Positions 26,701 to 37,099 of a stretch of DNA of 64,000 bases are shown here, one piece after another. Origin of the DNA: Puffinus mauretanicus (taxonomy: Eukaryota > Chordata > Aves > Procellariiformes > Procellariidae). A model generated the notes under the pieces. It was given only the letters and a program-made list of their open reading frames with translations, was not told where the DNA came from and did not search any database. The stretch lies in NCBI GenBank assembly GCA_023333565.1, contig JAJKFH010003627.1:6739501-6803500 (forward strand), written 5' to 3'. Each line of letters starts with the position of its first letter. Position 1 is the first letter of the stretch. A program made the translations under genes and the position numbers.

Positions 26701-29700
26701 TCATGTGTTGCTTTGCCCACCTTCAAGCCTGCAGCTTCCTGAGCTATTGAGGGCTGTTGCTTAGAAAACTTCATCTGTCTGTCTGCGGCAGACTGGCAGG
26801 ATTCATCAGGTGTTTGTTGCTGGGCTGAAAAATTGGGCTTTGCTGGCCTCCTTAAGTTCTGTTTCAATACCAGGTTACATTTCTTCAAAATATTGATCTC
26901 TTGAGTTACACTGCTGGCCCCATATTTTGCAGGGTATGATTTGGGGCTGAAGAGCCAGAGTTTAAATTTTACTACTGGTGGTGAATGATAGGAATAGCGA
27001 AGTTGATGCACTTGCTCACGAAGCATATTTTTCCTGCTTAAACCAGAAAATTGCAGCTGAAATACGCTTTAGGTATAGTTGCTGTATGTAAAATCAAGCT
27101 CTCAAAGCATAGGTTATGCATGAAGGAGGGAAACCCCTCCTTACTGTATAAATGCAGCCTTCACTGTTATGGTATTTCTCCATGGAGCTGTGAACTAATC
27201 AGTGAACAGGGTGGATACAAATACTAGAGTGAAGATTGCCTGGGCAACCTTAATTTTATCATTTAAGTGCTTAGCTTTGTAATTAATACAAAGTTGGTTT
27301 AGCATGGTGTAGGGACAGTTGGCATATAAATGCTTGGCTGGTAAGTCGGTAATAGGCTTTGTGTATGAATGAAAGGGACAGAGAGTACTTCCAATAAGTG
27401 TAGTGCAAATAGGCTTTACTCAAGTTGTCTTGGTGTAGTTCTGCCAGTGTGCTTAAAACCTCTTCTTGGCTAGCTCTGCCAACATCAGAATTGATGTTCT
27501 GATTTATGCTGCATGCACTGCTGAGAACTGGAAGGTTATCGGACTTCTGTGGCAGTGCAGCCTGAATTTGAATCCAGACCTTAGAGGAGTCCAATTTAGT
27601 AATTCACTTTTGCCTGTTATACTTTATATTTTATTGTACAAATTATAACTTTCTGATAACCGTTACAGATCCAACGCTTGTTGGAAGCACAGGCTCGCCA
27701 GGCTTGTTCCTCTGAACCAGCTGCAGCTAGCCATGCTCTGCAGCCTGAGAAGCAAGGGGACCTTGTTTCCATGGAAACACAGTCCTCACCGGGTTCGCAC
27801 ATAAGGAAAAGTGTGAGCATTGCTGTGAGCACAGGTAACACTTTAGTCTTTAAAAATAGACTGGCATCACTTTTTCTGGATGTTTCTGTGATTTGTGTGG
27901 GCGTGGAGGGAATGTTTTGCAGAAATGCTGAGCGTACTTAAACACGCACCTAGATACAAACACCGGCTAAGTTCTCTAGTGTAATTTGCAAGTTTAGGCT
28001 GGAGCTACTTTTGTCTTTGGGCTGCAATGGCAGTGATTGCCATCACTAGAAGAATTATTTTTCCAATAGCTTTAGCAAGGTCTTCCATTTTAAATTGTGC
28101 CTTATTGAAAGAAAAAATCCACATCTGTTTTTAAAAGTAATAGCTTCTATCCCATCTGGTGTTCTATTAAATATATTATTGGTGGTTTTTGTAAGCCATG
28201 CATTTACATGCATGGAGAGGAGACTATTTGCTTTAATTTCAGCAAGTTATGCAGCTGTGTCTGTAAAGTTACATGTTAATGTATCGGTTACTGTTAAATC
28301 CATGGAAATATTGTGGTTAGTCTGGAGGAAATTTTCACACTGGCTCAAGGTCAATGCATTAAAATGCTTTAATACAACCATTTGTTTTCATCAAGTATGC
28401 TTTGGAAGAAACTAGGACTTGAATGATGTTTTGGCAACTCTTAGCTGTTCTAAACCCTAAATCACTTTTTAAATGGTGAAAAAAACCTGAATGTGACGAA
28501 ATGATTCCTCTAGCTTTACAAAGCCAAAGGGTGTCAGAAGATAGTAATGATTTTCCTTAAACAGCTAAATCTCCAATTCTCTTCTAGGTGCTAGCTTATT
28601 TTGGAATACAGCCTCAGAAAAACAAGGCGACTCCATACCACAAGGAAAAAAAGAGGATGAAGAGATTTCTAAGGAAGACATAAGCATTTCTATTAATACT
28701 GAACACGATGCAAGTAATACAAGTATTGCTTCTTCCTTAAAGGTGGTTGACATGCCCAGCTTTGTAGACAGTATTCATCTTGTGGAAGAAGGAACTAATC
28801 AGAACACTCTCCAGTAAGTAACCAGAAAGATCTTGTGTTCACATAATAAGCTGAACTGCCTTTCATAAGTTACTACTTTCATAATTTTTTTTCATGAATT
28901 ATAAATAGTCACCTGACTTCAGTTGTTGTGTTCTTTTCCTCCTTTGTTTTTTAATTATGCTTCAAATTGTGCAGCTCACCAAAACACAGTTGCCTTTAGA
29001 GTCTGCATTTATCAGTCGTGCATGTTTAGCTAGCCTACCTATCATCAGCAGCTGATGGCAAAAGCCTTTAACTTGGAAAACATGTACAGTGCTGGCAGCA
29101 TTCCCTTTCTTACCTTAAATCCTGAGCGGGGGAAAGGGGACACTGCTGTAGTCAGTTGTTTTCCTACAGTGGCTTTTCCCTGTCAGCATTCAGAACCTTT
29201 TCAATTCTGAGGGGCTTAGGATGAGGGGTTTATGCTTATGTGACTGTTCCCTGAATTTCTCTATGTTTTACACCTAACTACTTTGTGTGTAGTGAATGCA
29301 GGTACCAATTTCACTGCTGTTAATTTATTTTTAAGCTCAGATTCTTTATAGTGCAATGACTAATCTTAGACTAACTTGGAAAGTAATTTTTAAAATATTT
29401 TTAATTATCTATATGGATGTTATTTTTACACAGGGAATAGCTCAACAATTTAGCACTTTTAATGATCTAATATTCTCTAAGTATAAAAAGCCGAAGGAGG
29501 GGGAATACCCTTCCAGTTAAATTAGGTTTCTAAAATAATCATCTTGGGAAAGATGATGATAATTAAGCTATAACTTAATACTTTATTAAAGGACTATGAA
29601 TATTTTTCTGCAAACATATTCTGCTACCATAAATGTTACTGATTCAAATCAGTCTCTTGAACATTGTATTTTTGAGAGATGCCACCTTAAGGTTTTCTTC

Positions 29701-32700
29701 AACTTGGATTCATAAACCTGTAAAATAGCTGTATAAGTATCTTATAGTAAGAATGTAGAGCATCACCCAGATCTCTTTGAGGAGGAGGGGAACATTTTTG
29801 GGTATGATGAATAATTGCTAGTGTAACAGTAACTGATAACCTACATTGACTATCTAGTATGTCATGTGATTTAAATCTTATCGCTTTCAACACAGGCAAT
29901 TGATCAGTTGAGTTGTGAAATTCCCTTATCTTACACTTGTCTCCTGAGGAGGAACAGGAAGGGGGAGGAAGGTCGCTTAAGGATCTCCTTGGGATGATAG
30001 TACTATTGATATGTCTGGTCTCAAAAGGTTTATGCGATGCACACACCAGCTATCTGAAGAGGATGCAGAGCATCGCATTGTAACTCATTCTAGAATATTT
30101 ACCCTTTTTATCTCGAAACTTCAGGGTAGATTATGGTTCCTCTTTCACACCTGCCATTGAGAAATATTTCAACTAGATGTTTGTTCTCAGTTCATGATAC
30201 TCAGTGTGCGTTGTGTATGTGTGTACCTGTAACGCTGTCTTTGAGAAGTTTTTAAAGTGTTTTAAACTACCACAGGAATCTCGTTATCAGTTACTCACCT
30301 TGGTAAAAACGGCTTTTTGAATAAGTCATGTTTCAGAACATATGGAAGATACATTACTCCTAAAGGCTTTTAAGTGTCCATAAAAATGCTGAAAACATAA
30401 GACAGACTCCAAATTGTTAACAACTTTAATTCCATCTGCTTTAAGGTTAAGTCATAGAGTGTCAATGAGTTTTGCCTAGTCCAGAGAAGCCATTGCTGGC
30501 TACTCTTTTGAATCATCTTTTGAAAAACTAGTCAGGCTGTTGTAGTTTCACATTGTGGGGTATATTTCCTCAGTCCTCAAGTGATTTTTGAAAGAAAATG
30601 ACTGCAGAAAGGAGCAAAGCCTCTAGCAGAAGACAAACGAAGAAATGTTAGGATCTGTTTCCAATACTCGATTTTTCTCCTCTTCTGTTGTTCGCAAAAA
30701 GATAAGGTACCTGTAGTGATACTTGTGCTTTCTGTTTCAAGGAAATATTTCACTGTCTCGGTGTTCTCTTTCAGAAATGGAAACGTTTCCCAGGCACTTG
30801 TTCGCAGTTCATCTGTGGACGAAAGTATTAGCGTGTCTTTACAGAAAGAACCAACAGAGGGAGCCAGCAACCACGTGGTGGTAACAAGTGAGCAAAACTC
30901 AGAGCCACCCGCCTCTTTGCTGCCTCGGCATCCATCAGAGGATCAGAAGCTTTACCAGGACTTGCTGGTAACTCATTTAAATTTGATATTCTGCACTGAA
31001 TGCAACAGTCAAAACAGCACACTGCTGAAGTACTGATGTGGTATTCATTCATTGGAATGAAAAATTGCGTGTGGTTTTCAAGTTCATGTTGTGCTCTACA
31101 GAAAAGTTCCAAGTTTGTGGTTCTTCATTTTTTTTTTTAAGGTTTAAGTGGTTATTCTATACTTCACTCTTCTATGCATACATGGAGTACTGTCTGCTGC
31201 CTAATAAATAATAATTCTTTAGTTAAAAAATAAAGTCAGTTCATAACTTCCCCAATTAGTGCTCTTTAAAATGGCGCAGCATTTTACCTTCAAAGCCCTT
31301 AAAGGGCAGATACTTTGATCTTGAAGAGTATCAGTATGGATGTGTTTAAATTCAGAACAGACTCTTACAGAAAGCTTGAAACGTAAGATATTCCAGTGTT
31401 GGACTATGCTGCTTTGAGTTCACGTGATTGCATCTGAACTGAATCTGAATCTGGCTTGCTTGTCAGAATAAGCTGTTAATCCATCTAGTTGTATTTCAAG
31501 TTGCATAAGAATAAACCAGCATTTTGCTTTTTGACAACTCCGGCATGTCATGATGTTTTTGTCCATGTGATCTCTCCTCTACTCCCTTTTTCTGTAGGGC
31601 CAAGTAAACCACCTCTTAAAGTCCTCGGAAGAGCAAGATAACTTGCTTGTTAAACCAGGATTTGTTAATGAAGATGGTCCTAGGTATCAGAATATTGATG
31701 ATACAACAGAAATGGCTCCAGAGACTGACATGGGAGTGGTGGATAAAGAGAGTGTGATTAGTGCTACACTCAAACAACTGAAGAGTCTTGGAGTGACAGT
31801 TGACTCACCTGGCAAAATGAAGAAAAATACACACAAAGTGGAGAATGCCAGGTAAAATACTGGTTGTTTTGAGTAGTAATTTGTAGATCCAACCGAAAAT
31901 GAAGATTGGCTTAATGAGCAAAGAAAAGGGACTGTGTTCACTGCCACTGGGGATTTGTTTGGCAACTTGATCCACGTTTCCTGCAAAGATGAAACACTGG
32001 CTCACGCCAGTATGGGTATATGGGTGTTTCAGATAGGTTTAAGAGCTCTGCTGGCAAAACTCAGATTATTTAAATATAACACAAGTAGCTCTAGCTGTTA
32101 GAGCATCTGGTGATTCTTAAAATATTGTGTATGCAGTAGCACATCCCTAGAATAATAACGAAGCTGCTTGAGTAATTTCAATTCTTTGGGCTATGTCAAA
32201 GTGTTCCAGAGAAACACTGGACTTGGGAGGCTGAACGTTAAGCAGCTATATATTTTGTCACTGCTTTTTAAGCCTTGTCTTGCACTTCACCAGTATAAGT
32301 GAAAATTGTTATTGTGGCTTTGGTATATAATCTGTCCTAATTGCTTGTTATTGTGAGTGCTTTGACTTGAAACAGGGAGGCAGCAGTGGCTGGGGAGGGA
32401 AACAACCTTGATGAAACAGAAGAAGGAGCAGAAGTAATTTCTGAAGAAGGTGTTTGAGGCATAGGAATTTACATATGTAGCTGCTTAGGCATAGGCTGAC
32501 TGCCTGGTACAGCTTCACTTTCATCCTTATTGTCTTCTTGATATTAGTATGTAACTGCTAGGTAAACAAAAAAATCTAACCATCTCCTAATCAATCTTGT
32601 CTTCAGCTGTGTATCAAAAGCTGTTTCCAGTCATAGAGTTTCTAAGCTCTTTTCTCTCCTTTTCACTTGAATTTCATCAGGCATTTTTCTGGAATTTCTG

Positions 32701-34578
32701 GGCTACCTTCCTGGCTGGAGAGTCTGTCAGTGACATTCTTTTAATGTGAATAATATGCTGATAAGTGAACCCATAAGACAAAACTGGAATTCTTGCTTTT
32801 TTTCTTCAAACTTGGGGAGTGGGATGGGATTCTTCCTTCTGCCACTTTCATGACCAATAAACAATTCTGAGAAATGGTCTATAGCTCAATAGAGAAGGAA
32901 ACAACAGTGCAACTCCATAGCATAATCAATGGTTGTTCATATGAGCCAGGAATTTACTCTCCCTAAGCAAACTTCAGAATCTATGCTCAGTGAAATAGGA
33001 AGACCCTTAACTCTCAACACGAGGAGTTTGGTTTTATGAACTTGTATATGGCGCATGTACTAAATGCACTGGTTTATAACCACTGCCAGGGTACCAGAGC
33101 TTGTCCTTTCAGTCTTTAAACTAAATACCTAATGTATACAAGAAATTGGTGTACCAAGCAACAGAACAAATGAACATTTCCCTTACTGAAGGATGCCTTC
33201 AAAAACTAGAACCTTGTATGCTTCTGGAAACAGATACTATGTCAGAGTTCCTGTAAAAATCCTGGAATTGGCATGCGTTGGGAAAGAGGAGATGTTCTTG
33301 GTCTCTGTCATTGGGCTTGTATCTTCTATCTAGATATAAATTTTGGGTTGGATGGCAGCATCTGCAGTCTTAGGGCCAGAGGCATATAATGTCACATCCA
33401 CTGGTGAGAATAGACAAACGGCTCAAACCTGCTTTAAAAACAAAACCAGCTCTGAAACCTGCTAGAGGCAGGCTCTTCTTCATACGAGGGTTGTGGTTAC
33501 TATTGAATCAGAAGGGAATATCATCAATTCTCTAACACAGTATTTGGATACTGTCGGTGTCAGTAGCAGGAGAGCTGCTTTTTAGTATGTGCAGAACGTA
33601 TGATCTCGGCACTGAGCAGCCCGATTGAGCTGTGGTGTTCAGAAGGAAGGAGAAATTGGTACAGCAAGCAAAATGAAATAATCAGATTATATTGTAAAAT
33701 GCATACTTTTCCTGTGACACTAAACTAACTCTTTGATGCTTTATTTCAGCATCTTAGCGTGCATAAATCCTGAAGCGGTCGTTCCTGGACTAAATTATAT
33801 GTCATTTGCCAATGTCAGCATGTGTGGCTTAACTCCTAATGTTGTTGATCTGAGCATGGAAGCAAATGCTATAGCACTCAAGTATCTCAGTGAAAATCAG
33901 TTATCTCGACTTTCTTTCAGTCGCTCAGGCCAAAATCCTCCTGCAGATTTCTCTTTCCAAGACCTGTTGCATACAAATATGGACAAAAGCATGGTGGGTC
34001 TTAGCTTAATTTCACCAAACAATATGTCTTTTGCAACCAAGAAGTACATGAAGCGATATGGGCTGATACAGGGCAATGACAGTAGTGAAGACGAAGAGGA
34101 ACTGCATGCTCGAGATGGCAGTTCTGGCACTGTCAAAAGGGAAAGCATGCTGGACAAAAACTGTACCCCTGTGTTGGATGGCTTCAACCACTGGACTGAA
34201 TTATCCAAAAGAATTGATGGAAGACTTCCCATTCATCTAAAAAGTCACAGCAGAGAGTTGACTACTAATGCTTCTCCACCAGAATTAAACAGCCCTGTAT
34301 TAAGAAATATTACAAATGAAATTTTTCCTCCCAGAGCAGATCAAGCAGATGAAAACTCAGTTCAGATTTTAAAGGATTTAAAATCAAAACCCAAATTGTT
34401 TACTGGGAGAGTTGAATTCACTGAACAACCTGGCAGGAAAGATGAAGGAGATACTCGCGTCTTCCCTGGAAATCTGCATACTCCAGCTCTTGAAACTCTA
34501 AACCACTCGAACAGCATAAATTCTGTTGGCACCATTCTTGACGTGAAACAACTCAGGCAGTTGCCAAAGTTGTTCTGA
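14693..34578 (+). CDS. STIL: SCL-interrupting locus protein (STIL), centriole duplication factor, 16 coding exons
   Basis: STIL is the vertebrate counterpart of Ana2/SAS-5. It binds and activates PLK4, recruits SAS-6 through its C-terminal STAN motif and binds CPAP, so it starts procentriole assembly. Sixteen exons join in phase to 3,963 nt (1,320 aa; human is about 1,287). Visible landmarks are the conserved N-terminal region [15 protein letters not shown]; a CPAP-binding PRP motif ([13 protein letters not shown], residues 399-411); the short coiled coil [20 protein letters not shown] (about 752-771) that contacts PLK4; and the STAN region (about 1045-1150, ending KKYMKRYGL). The protein ends RQLPKLF, as in mammals. 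The start at 14693 gives [11 protein letters not shown], which aligns in phase with the mammalian N-terminus. Its donor (GTACCC) is weak, so an upstream noncoding exon or the Met in exon 2 remains possible. Oddities are a GC-AG intron after exon 7 and loss of the C-terminal KEN box. Confidence 0.96.
15835..15942 (+). CDS. STIL: STIL coding exon 2
   Basis: Residues 11-47, including [20 protein letters not shown] and ending YYR split across the junction. The acceptor TTCTTCCCAG and donor GTATGA are good. It aligns closely with the mammalian N-terminal domain. Confidence 0.95.
17587..17702 (+). CDS. STIL: STIL coding exon 3
   Basis: Residues 47-86. Contains [19 protein letters not shown] and [11 protein letters not shown], conserved in the N-terminal domain. 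Acceptor TTTTAG, donor GTAACT. Confidence 0.95.
17818..18005 (+). CDS. STIL: STIL coding exon 4
   Basis: Residues 86-148. Contains [17 protein letters not shown] and [12 protein letters not shown], both strongly family-like. The donor is AAG/GTAGGC. Confidence 0.96.
18996..19243 (+). CDS. STIL: STIL coding exon 5
   Basis: Residues 149-231. Contains [20 protein letters not shown] and VQGTYKCG; the second is split with exon 6. Acceptor TTCTAG, donor GTGAGT, phase 2 at the end. Confidence 0.96.
20053..20136 (+). CDS. STIL: STIL coding exon 6
   Basis: Residues 231-259. Contains [19 protein letters not shown], conserved in the family. Acceptor TTTCAG, donor GTAAGT, phase 2. Confidence 0.96.
20247..20333 (+). 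CDS. STIL: STIL coding exon 7 (ends at a GC donor)
   Basis: Residues 259-288, [20 protein letters not shown] to SSSIQE. The only junction that keeps phase with exon 8 (Arg-Val-Phe-Ser-Glu) is AG/GCAAGT, a typical GC-AG donor with full match at the other positions. No GT donor fits nearby. Confidence 0.92.
22011..22158 (+). CDS. STIL: STIL coding exon 8
   Basis: Residues 288-337. Contains [20 protein letters not shown] and [10 protein letters not shown]. The acceptor CTATTTTAG follows a T-rich tract; the donor is GTAAGT. Confidence 0.96.
23358..23467 (+). CDS. STIL: STIL coding exon 9
   Basis: Residues 338-374. [20 protein letters not shown] and AETEFFSR show the family pattern. Acceptor TTCCAG, donor GTAAAT, phase 2. 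Confidence 0.95.
24300..24414 (+). CDS. STIL: STIL coding exon 10 (CPAP-binding motif)
   Basis: Residues 374-412. Contains [16 protein letters not shown] then IPSPHPVSQ. The proline-rich PRP segment is the known docking site for CPAP in vertebrate STIL. Acceptor GTTTTAG, donor GTAACT. Confidence 0.96.
25244..26302 (+). CDS. STIL: STIL coding exon 11 (large exon)
   Basis: Residues 413-765. Begins [19 protein letters not shown], runs through a long Ser/Pro-rich disordered region, and ends [11 protein letters not shown] then [13 protein letters not shown], the first half of the PLK4-binding coiled coil. The donor GTTTGT is weak. Reading through it stays open for 27 more codons to a stop at 26383, so retention would truncate the protein inside the coiled coil. 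Confidence 0.96.
27669..27834 (+). CDS. STIL: STIL coding exon 12
   Basis: Residues 766-821. [10 protein letters not shown] completes the coiled coil; SIAVST near the end is family-conserved. Acceptor GTTACAG, donor GTAACA, phase 1. Confidence 0.95.
28588..28813 (+). CDS. STIL: STIL coding exon 13
   Basis: Residues 821-896. [15 protein letters not shown], then an acidic Ser-rich stretch with [10 protein letters not shown]. Acceptor CTTCTAG, donor CA/GTAAGT, phase 2. Confidence 0.94.
30775..30967 (+). CDS. STIL: STIL coding exon 14
   Basis: Residues 896-960. Starts [17 protein letters not shown] and ends [16 protein letters not shown], matching the mammalian segment before GQVNHLL. Acceptor TTTCAG, donor GTAACT, phase 0. 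Confidence 0.94.
31598..31851 (+). CDS. STIL: STIL coding exon 15
   Basis: Residues 961-1045. [15 protein letters not shown], later [20 protein letters not shown], conserved before the STAN motif. Acceptor TCTGTAG, donor GTAAAA, phase 2. Confidence 0.95.
33750..34578 (+). CDS. STIL: STIL coding exon 16 (STAN motif, terminal)
   Basis: Residues 1045-1320 and a TGA stop. The STAN region contains [19 protein letters not shown] then ANAIALKYL and [20 protein letters not shown], the part that recruits SAS-6. The C-terminus ends RQLPKLF. The position of the mammalian KEN box reads GRKDEGD here. Confidence 0.97.
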
Positions 34579-35285
34579 ACATCCCCCGAGATGTCTGGCA
34601 ACCACTGGTTCAAATCTGAGAGGGACCCCTCCGTCAAAGACTACAGGAAACCCAGGATTAAGCTATCTTTGAAGAGGTTGCCCTGTTGGAGCAACGTAAA
34701 ACTTGCAGAACTGAGTTTTCAGCCCAGGTTGGGGCCAGCCACCTCTAAATGCCGGGTTGAGTCAGTGCTGAGCAGCATTGACATATGTGTGCACTTTTGT
34801 TTACCGTTAGGCGTGATTTTTAAAGTATCTAAAAGGTGAATCAACTTGAGCCCAAGATGTACTTTTAATATACTTTTAACAACGATGCTTATTTAAATGT
34901 TCTTCTGTTGACTTTTCTTAAAACACTGACTTTTACAGGTTTGTGCCAGCTGTGAGCCATCGATATTGTGTGTGGCAGAGCAGGGGTAACAAAGCTAAAG
35001 CACTAATTTCTAGAAATTTGCTGAAATGGTTGGATTACTGTGTGTGGGTTGTGTCTGGTGGAAAGGGAAGTATGACCGTGGCTCTGTTTTGCATAAAATT
35101 ACTTCGAATTCAGCCAAATGGCACATACAACTCTCTGTATCATGAACTCTTGGAAGGAGACTGGAAAAACTAGCACTTTTAAAACTTTTGTGGGTTTTTT
35201 TTCTGAATGAATGTTTTCTATTTATTTAAGAAGTATGTATTGTTCATAAAGGTCAAAGATTCCATTAAAAAAAAAATCTCCAGTT
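34579..35285 (+). other. STIL: STIL 3' untranslated region
   Basis: About 0.7 kb between the STIL stop and the first good poly(A) signal. The open frames inside it have no conserved content. A later AATAAA at 36307-36312 could give a longer form. Confidence 0.7.
35264..35269 (+). terminator. STIL: STIL polyadenylation signal (ATTAAA)
   Basis: ATTAAA, followed within about 20 bases by a GT-rich stretch (GTTGTCTGATGT), is the usual context for cleavage near 35285. Confidence 0.65.
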
Positions 35286-37099
35286 GTCTGATGTAGCCTT
35301 TATTTAAGACATTTGCCACTTCCCAGTCATTGTTTAGAATGGCTAACTGGAAGTGTGAGGATGTCACTTGCTACTGAACTCTAAGAATTCCAATACTGGG
35401 TGGTGGGATAAGCAAAAATAATTGATTTTACTTTGTTCTGTATTAGCATACAAATATTCTGTCATCAAGCGCTACAGAGTATTAATGAAACAGCCCTTTT
35501 CTATCACCCTGTGATGATAATATTCCCCAAGTTGAGGAATTCAGTTATTTATTGTTTAACGATCCCATTTCTGTTAAGACTTTGACTTTTGTTCAATTTT
35601 TTGGTGTAGTAGATATTGTTGTGGTTACTAGCGTGTTGTCTTAGGTTACACAGTAACCCGGCTGGCTGGGACAGCTCTGGGGACACGGCTCGGCGAGCGT
35701 GGCTGTGGTGTAACGCACCTCTGTCCTGACCTCTGGGTCTTGGAAATGTGACAGCAGCGCTGGAAGCTGCGGTTCGTTCCCATTCCCACCATTCCTGACA
35801 GGAGGACAGTGCGGAATGACGGTCGAGCCATCTGTTTTCTTGCTGGCTGTAGCGCATCAACATGCTTTAATGGGAGTTTGAACAAACTTTGTTTTAATGA
35901 TGGCATTGTCTCAACAGAAGTTCAGCCTACGGTGCTGACCTTGTCTTTCCTGCTCCAAGAGTGTTAAACTAGAGATTACAACACCCTGCACTGAAGTCCC
36001 GGGCCTTTCCCGTTCAAATCCAAAGGACTGCACTGTTAGTTCATGGCATGTTTGAGTGGGCACTAATTGCTAATTAATTTATTACAATGATGCAAGAGTC
36101 TTTTCCAGCATCTACCACCCTTGTGGGCCTTTGTGGATTAAGAATCGGGGGTGAGATAAGCCATTTGCTGTGTCAGAGCCAGTACAGAGAGAGGAAGGCA
36201 GCAGCTCCCTTCAAGCCGTGTCAGAATTCCTCCTCTCGCGCAGCCTCTTCCATCAACAAGAATATTTGCTTCCTTTCAGGAAAGGTGCTGCTTTGCTGGG
36301 CTGAAAAATAAAACCTTTCTCAGTCCCTGAATCTCCCCTGGATCAGGCATAAGCTCATTATCTGGCAGCAACGTTTTCTGCTGAATCAGTCAAAAAATAG
36401 TTAATGTTTTTGAACATTCCAGTGAGATGAATGAGGCAATTCATACCTCTGAGCTATTGTTGTAGGGTTTTGTTCTTTGTTTCCTATTGTAAAATGTCTG
36501 GAAACACAGGAAGATGAGAGTTGTATTGGTTAATATTTTAAAGACTTTCTTCAAATGCTAGAGGGCTAGAAACGATTTAAAAACAAAAGCCAAACTACTT
36601 GCACGCAGCTCAGGACAAGGGTGTGGTGTTATATTAAGTTATACAAATCATAATCCTGGACAGCAACCTCTGAGCGAGTGAAATGTTAATTTACTTGACC
36701 AAAACAACAAAAAACCACCCTTCCCTAAAGCGGCTTTTCCTTTCATAGTGTAGTGCTGAGTAATTTCAAGATGCCTGGCTTTTTTTCCTGAAGCATCTAC
36801 TACAGCTTGAAGTCAAAAATACACGGGAAGCTGGGTCTGGCTTTGTTAACCCTGAGCAGTGGGGACCAAACTCAGGCGCTGGCTCAATCGCCTGTTCAGG
36901 CAATGACATGGGGGGGGGCAGGACGGTTTAAGGTTTTATTCTTGGATTTTCTTTTTTGCTTCTGTTGTTTCTAGCTATCCTTTGTTAGAATTAAAGGAAG
37001 ATATTTACGGTGCTTGCTCAAAAGGACTTCGGCCTGCTCGGAGCATCACTGGCCTCTTTATTCTGTATAATTTTGGTGCTCCCTACCGCAGGCCTTGCT
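35286..37099. other. STIL-TAL1 intergenic region, left part
   Basis: No gene recognised. An AATAAA lies at 36307-36312. From 36975 to 37131 there is an exon-like open segment with a strong acceptor and donor, reported as a finding. The rest is ordinary unique sequence. Confidence 0.6.

Noticed and set aside
34600..34625. GGTTCAAATC resembling a tRNA T-loop
   Set aside because: No A-box, acceptor stem or cloverleaf arms can be paired around it.
34591..35173. Open frames of 82 and 76 codons after the STIL stop
   Set aside because: They lie in the STIL 3' UTR before the poly(A) signal and show no conserved content.
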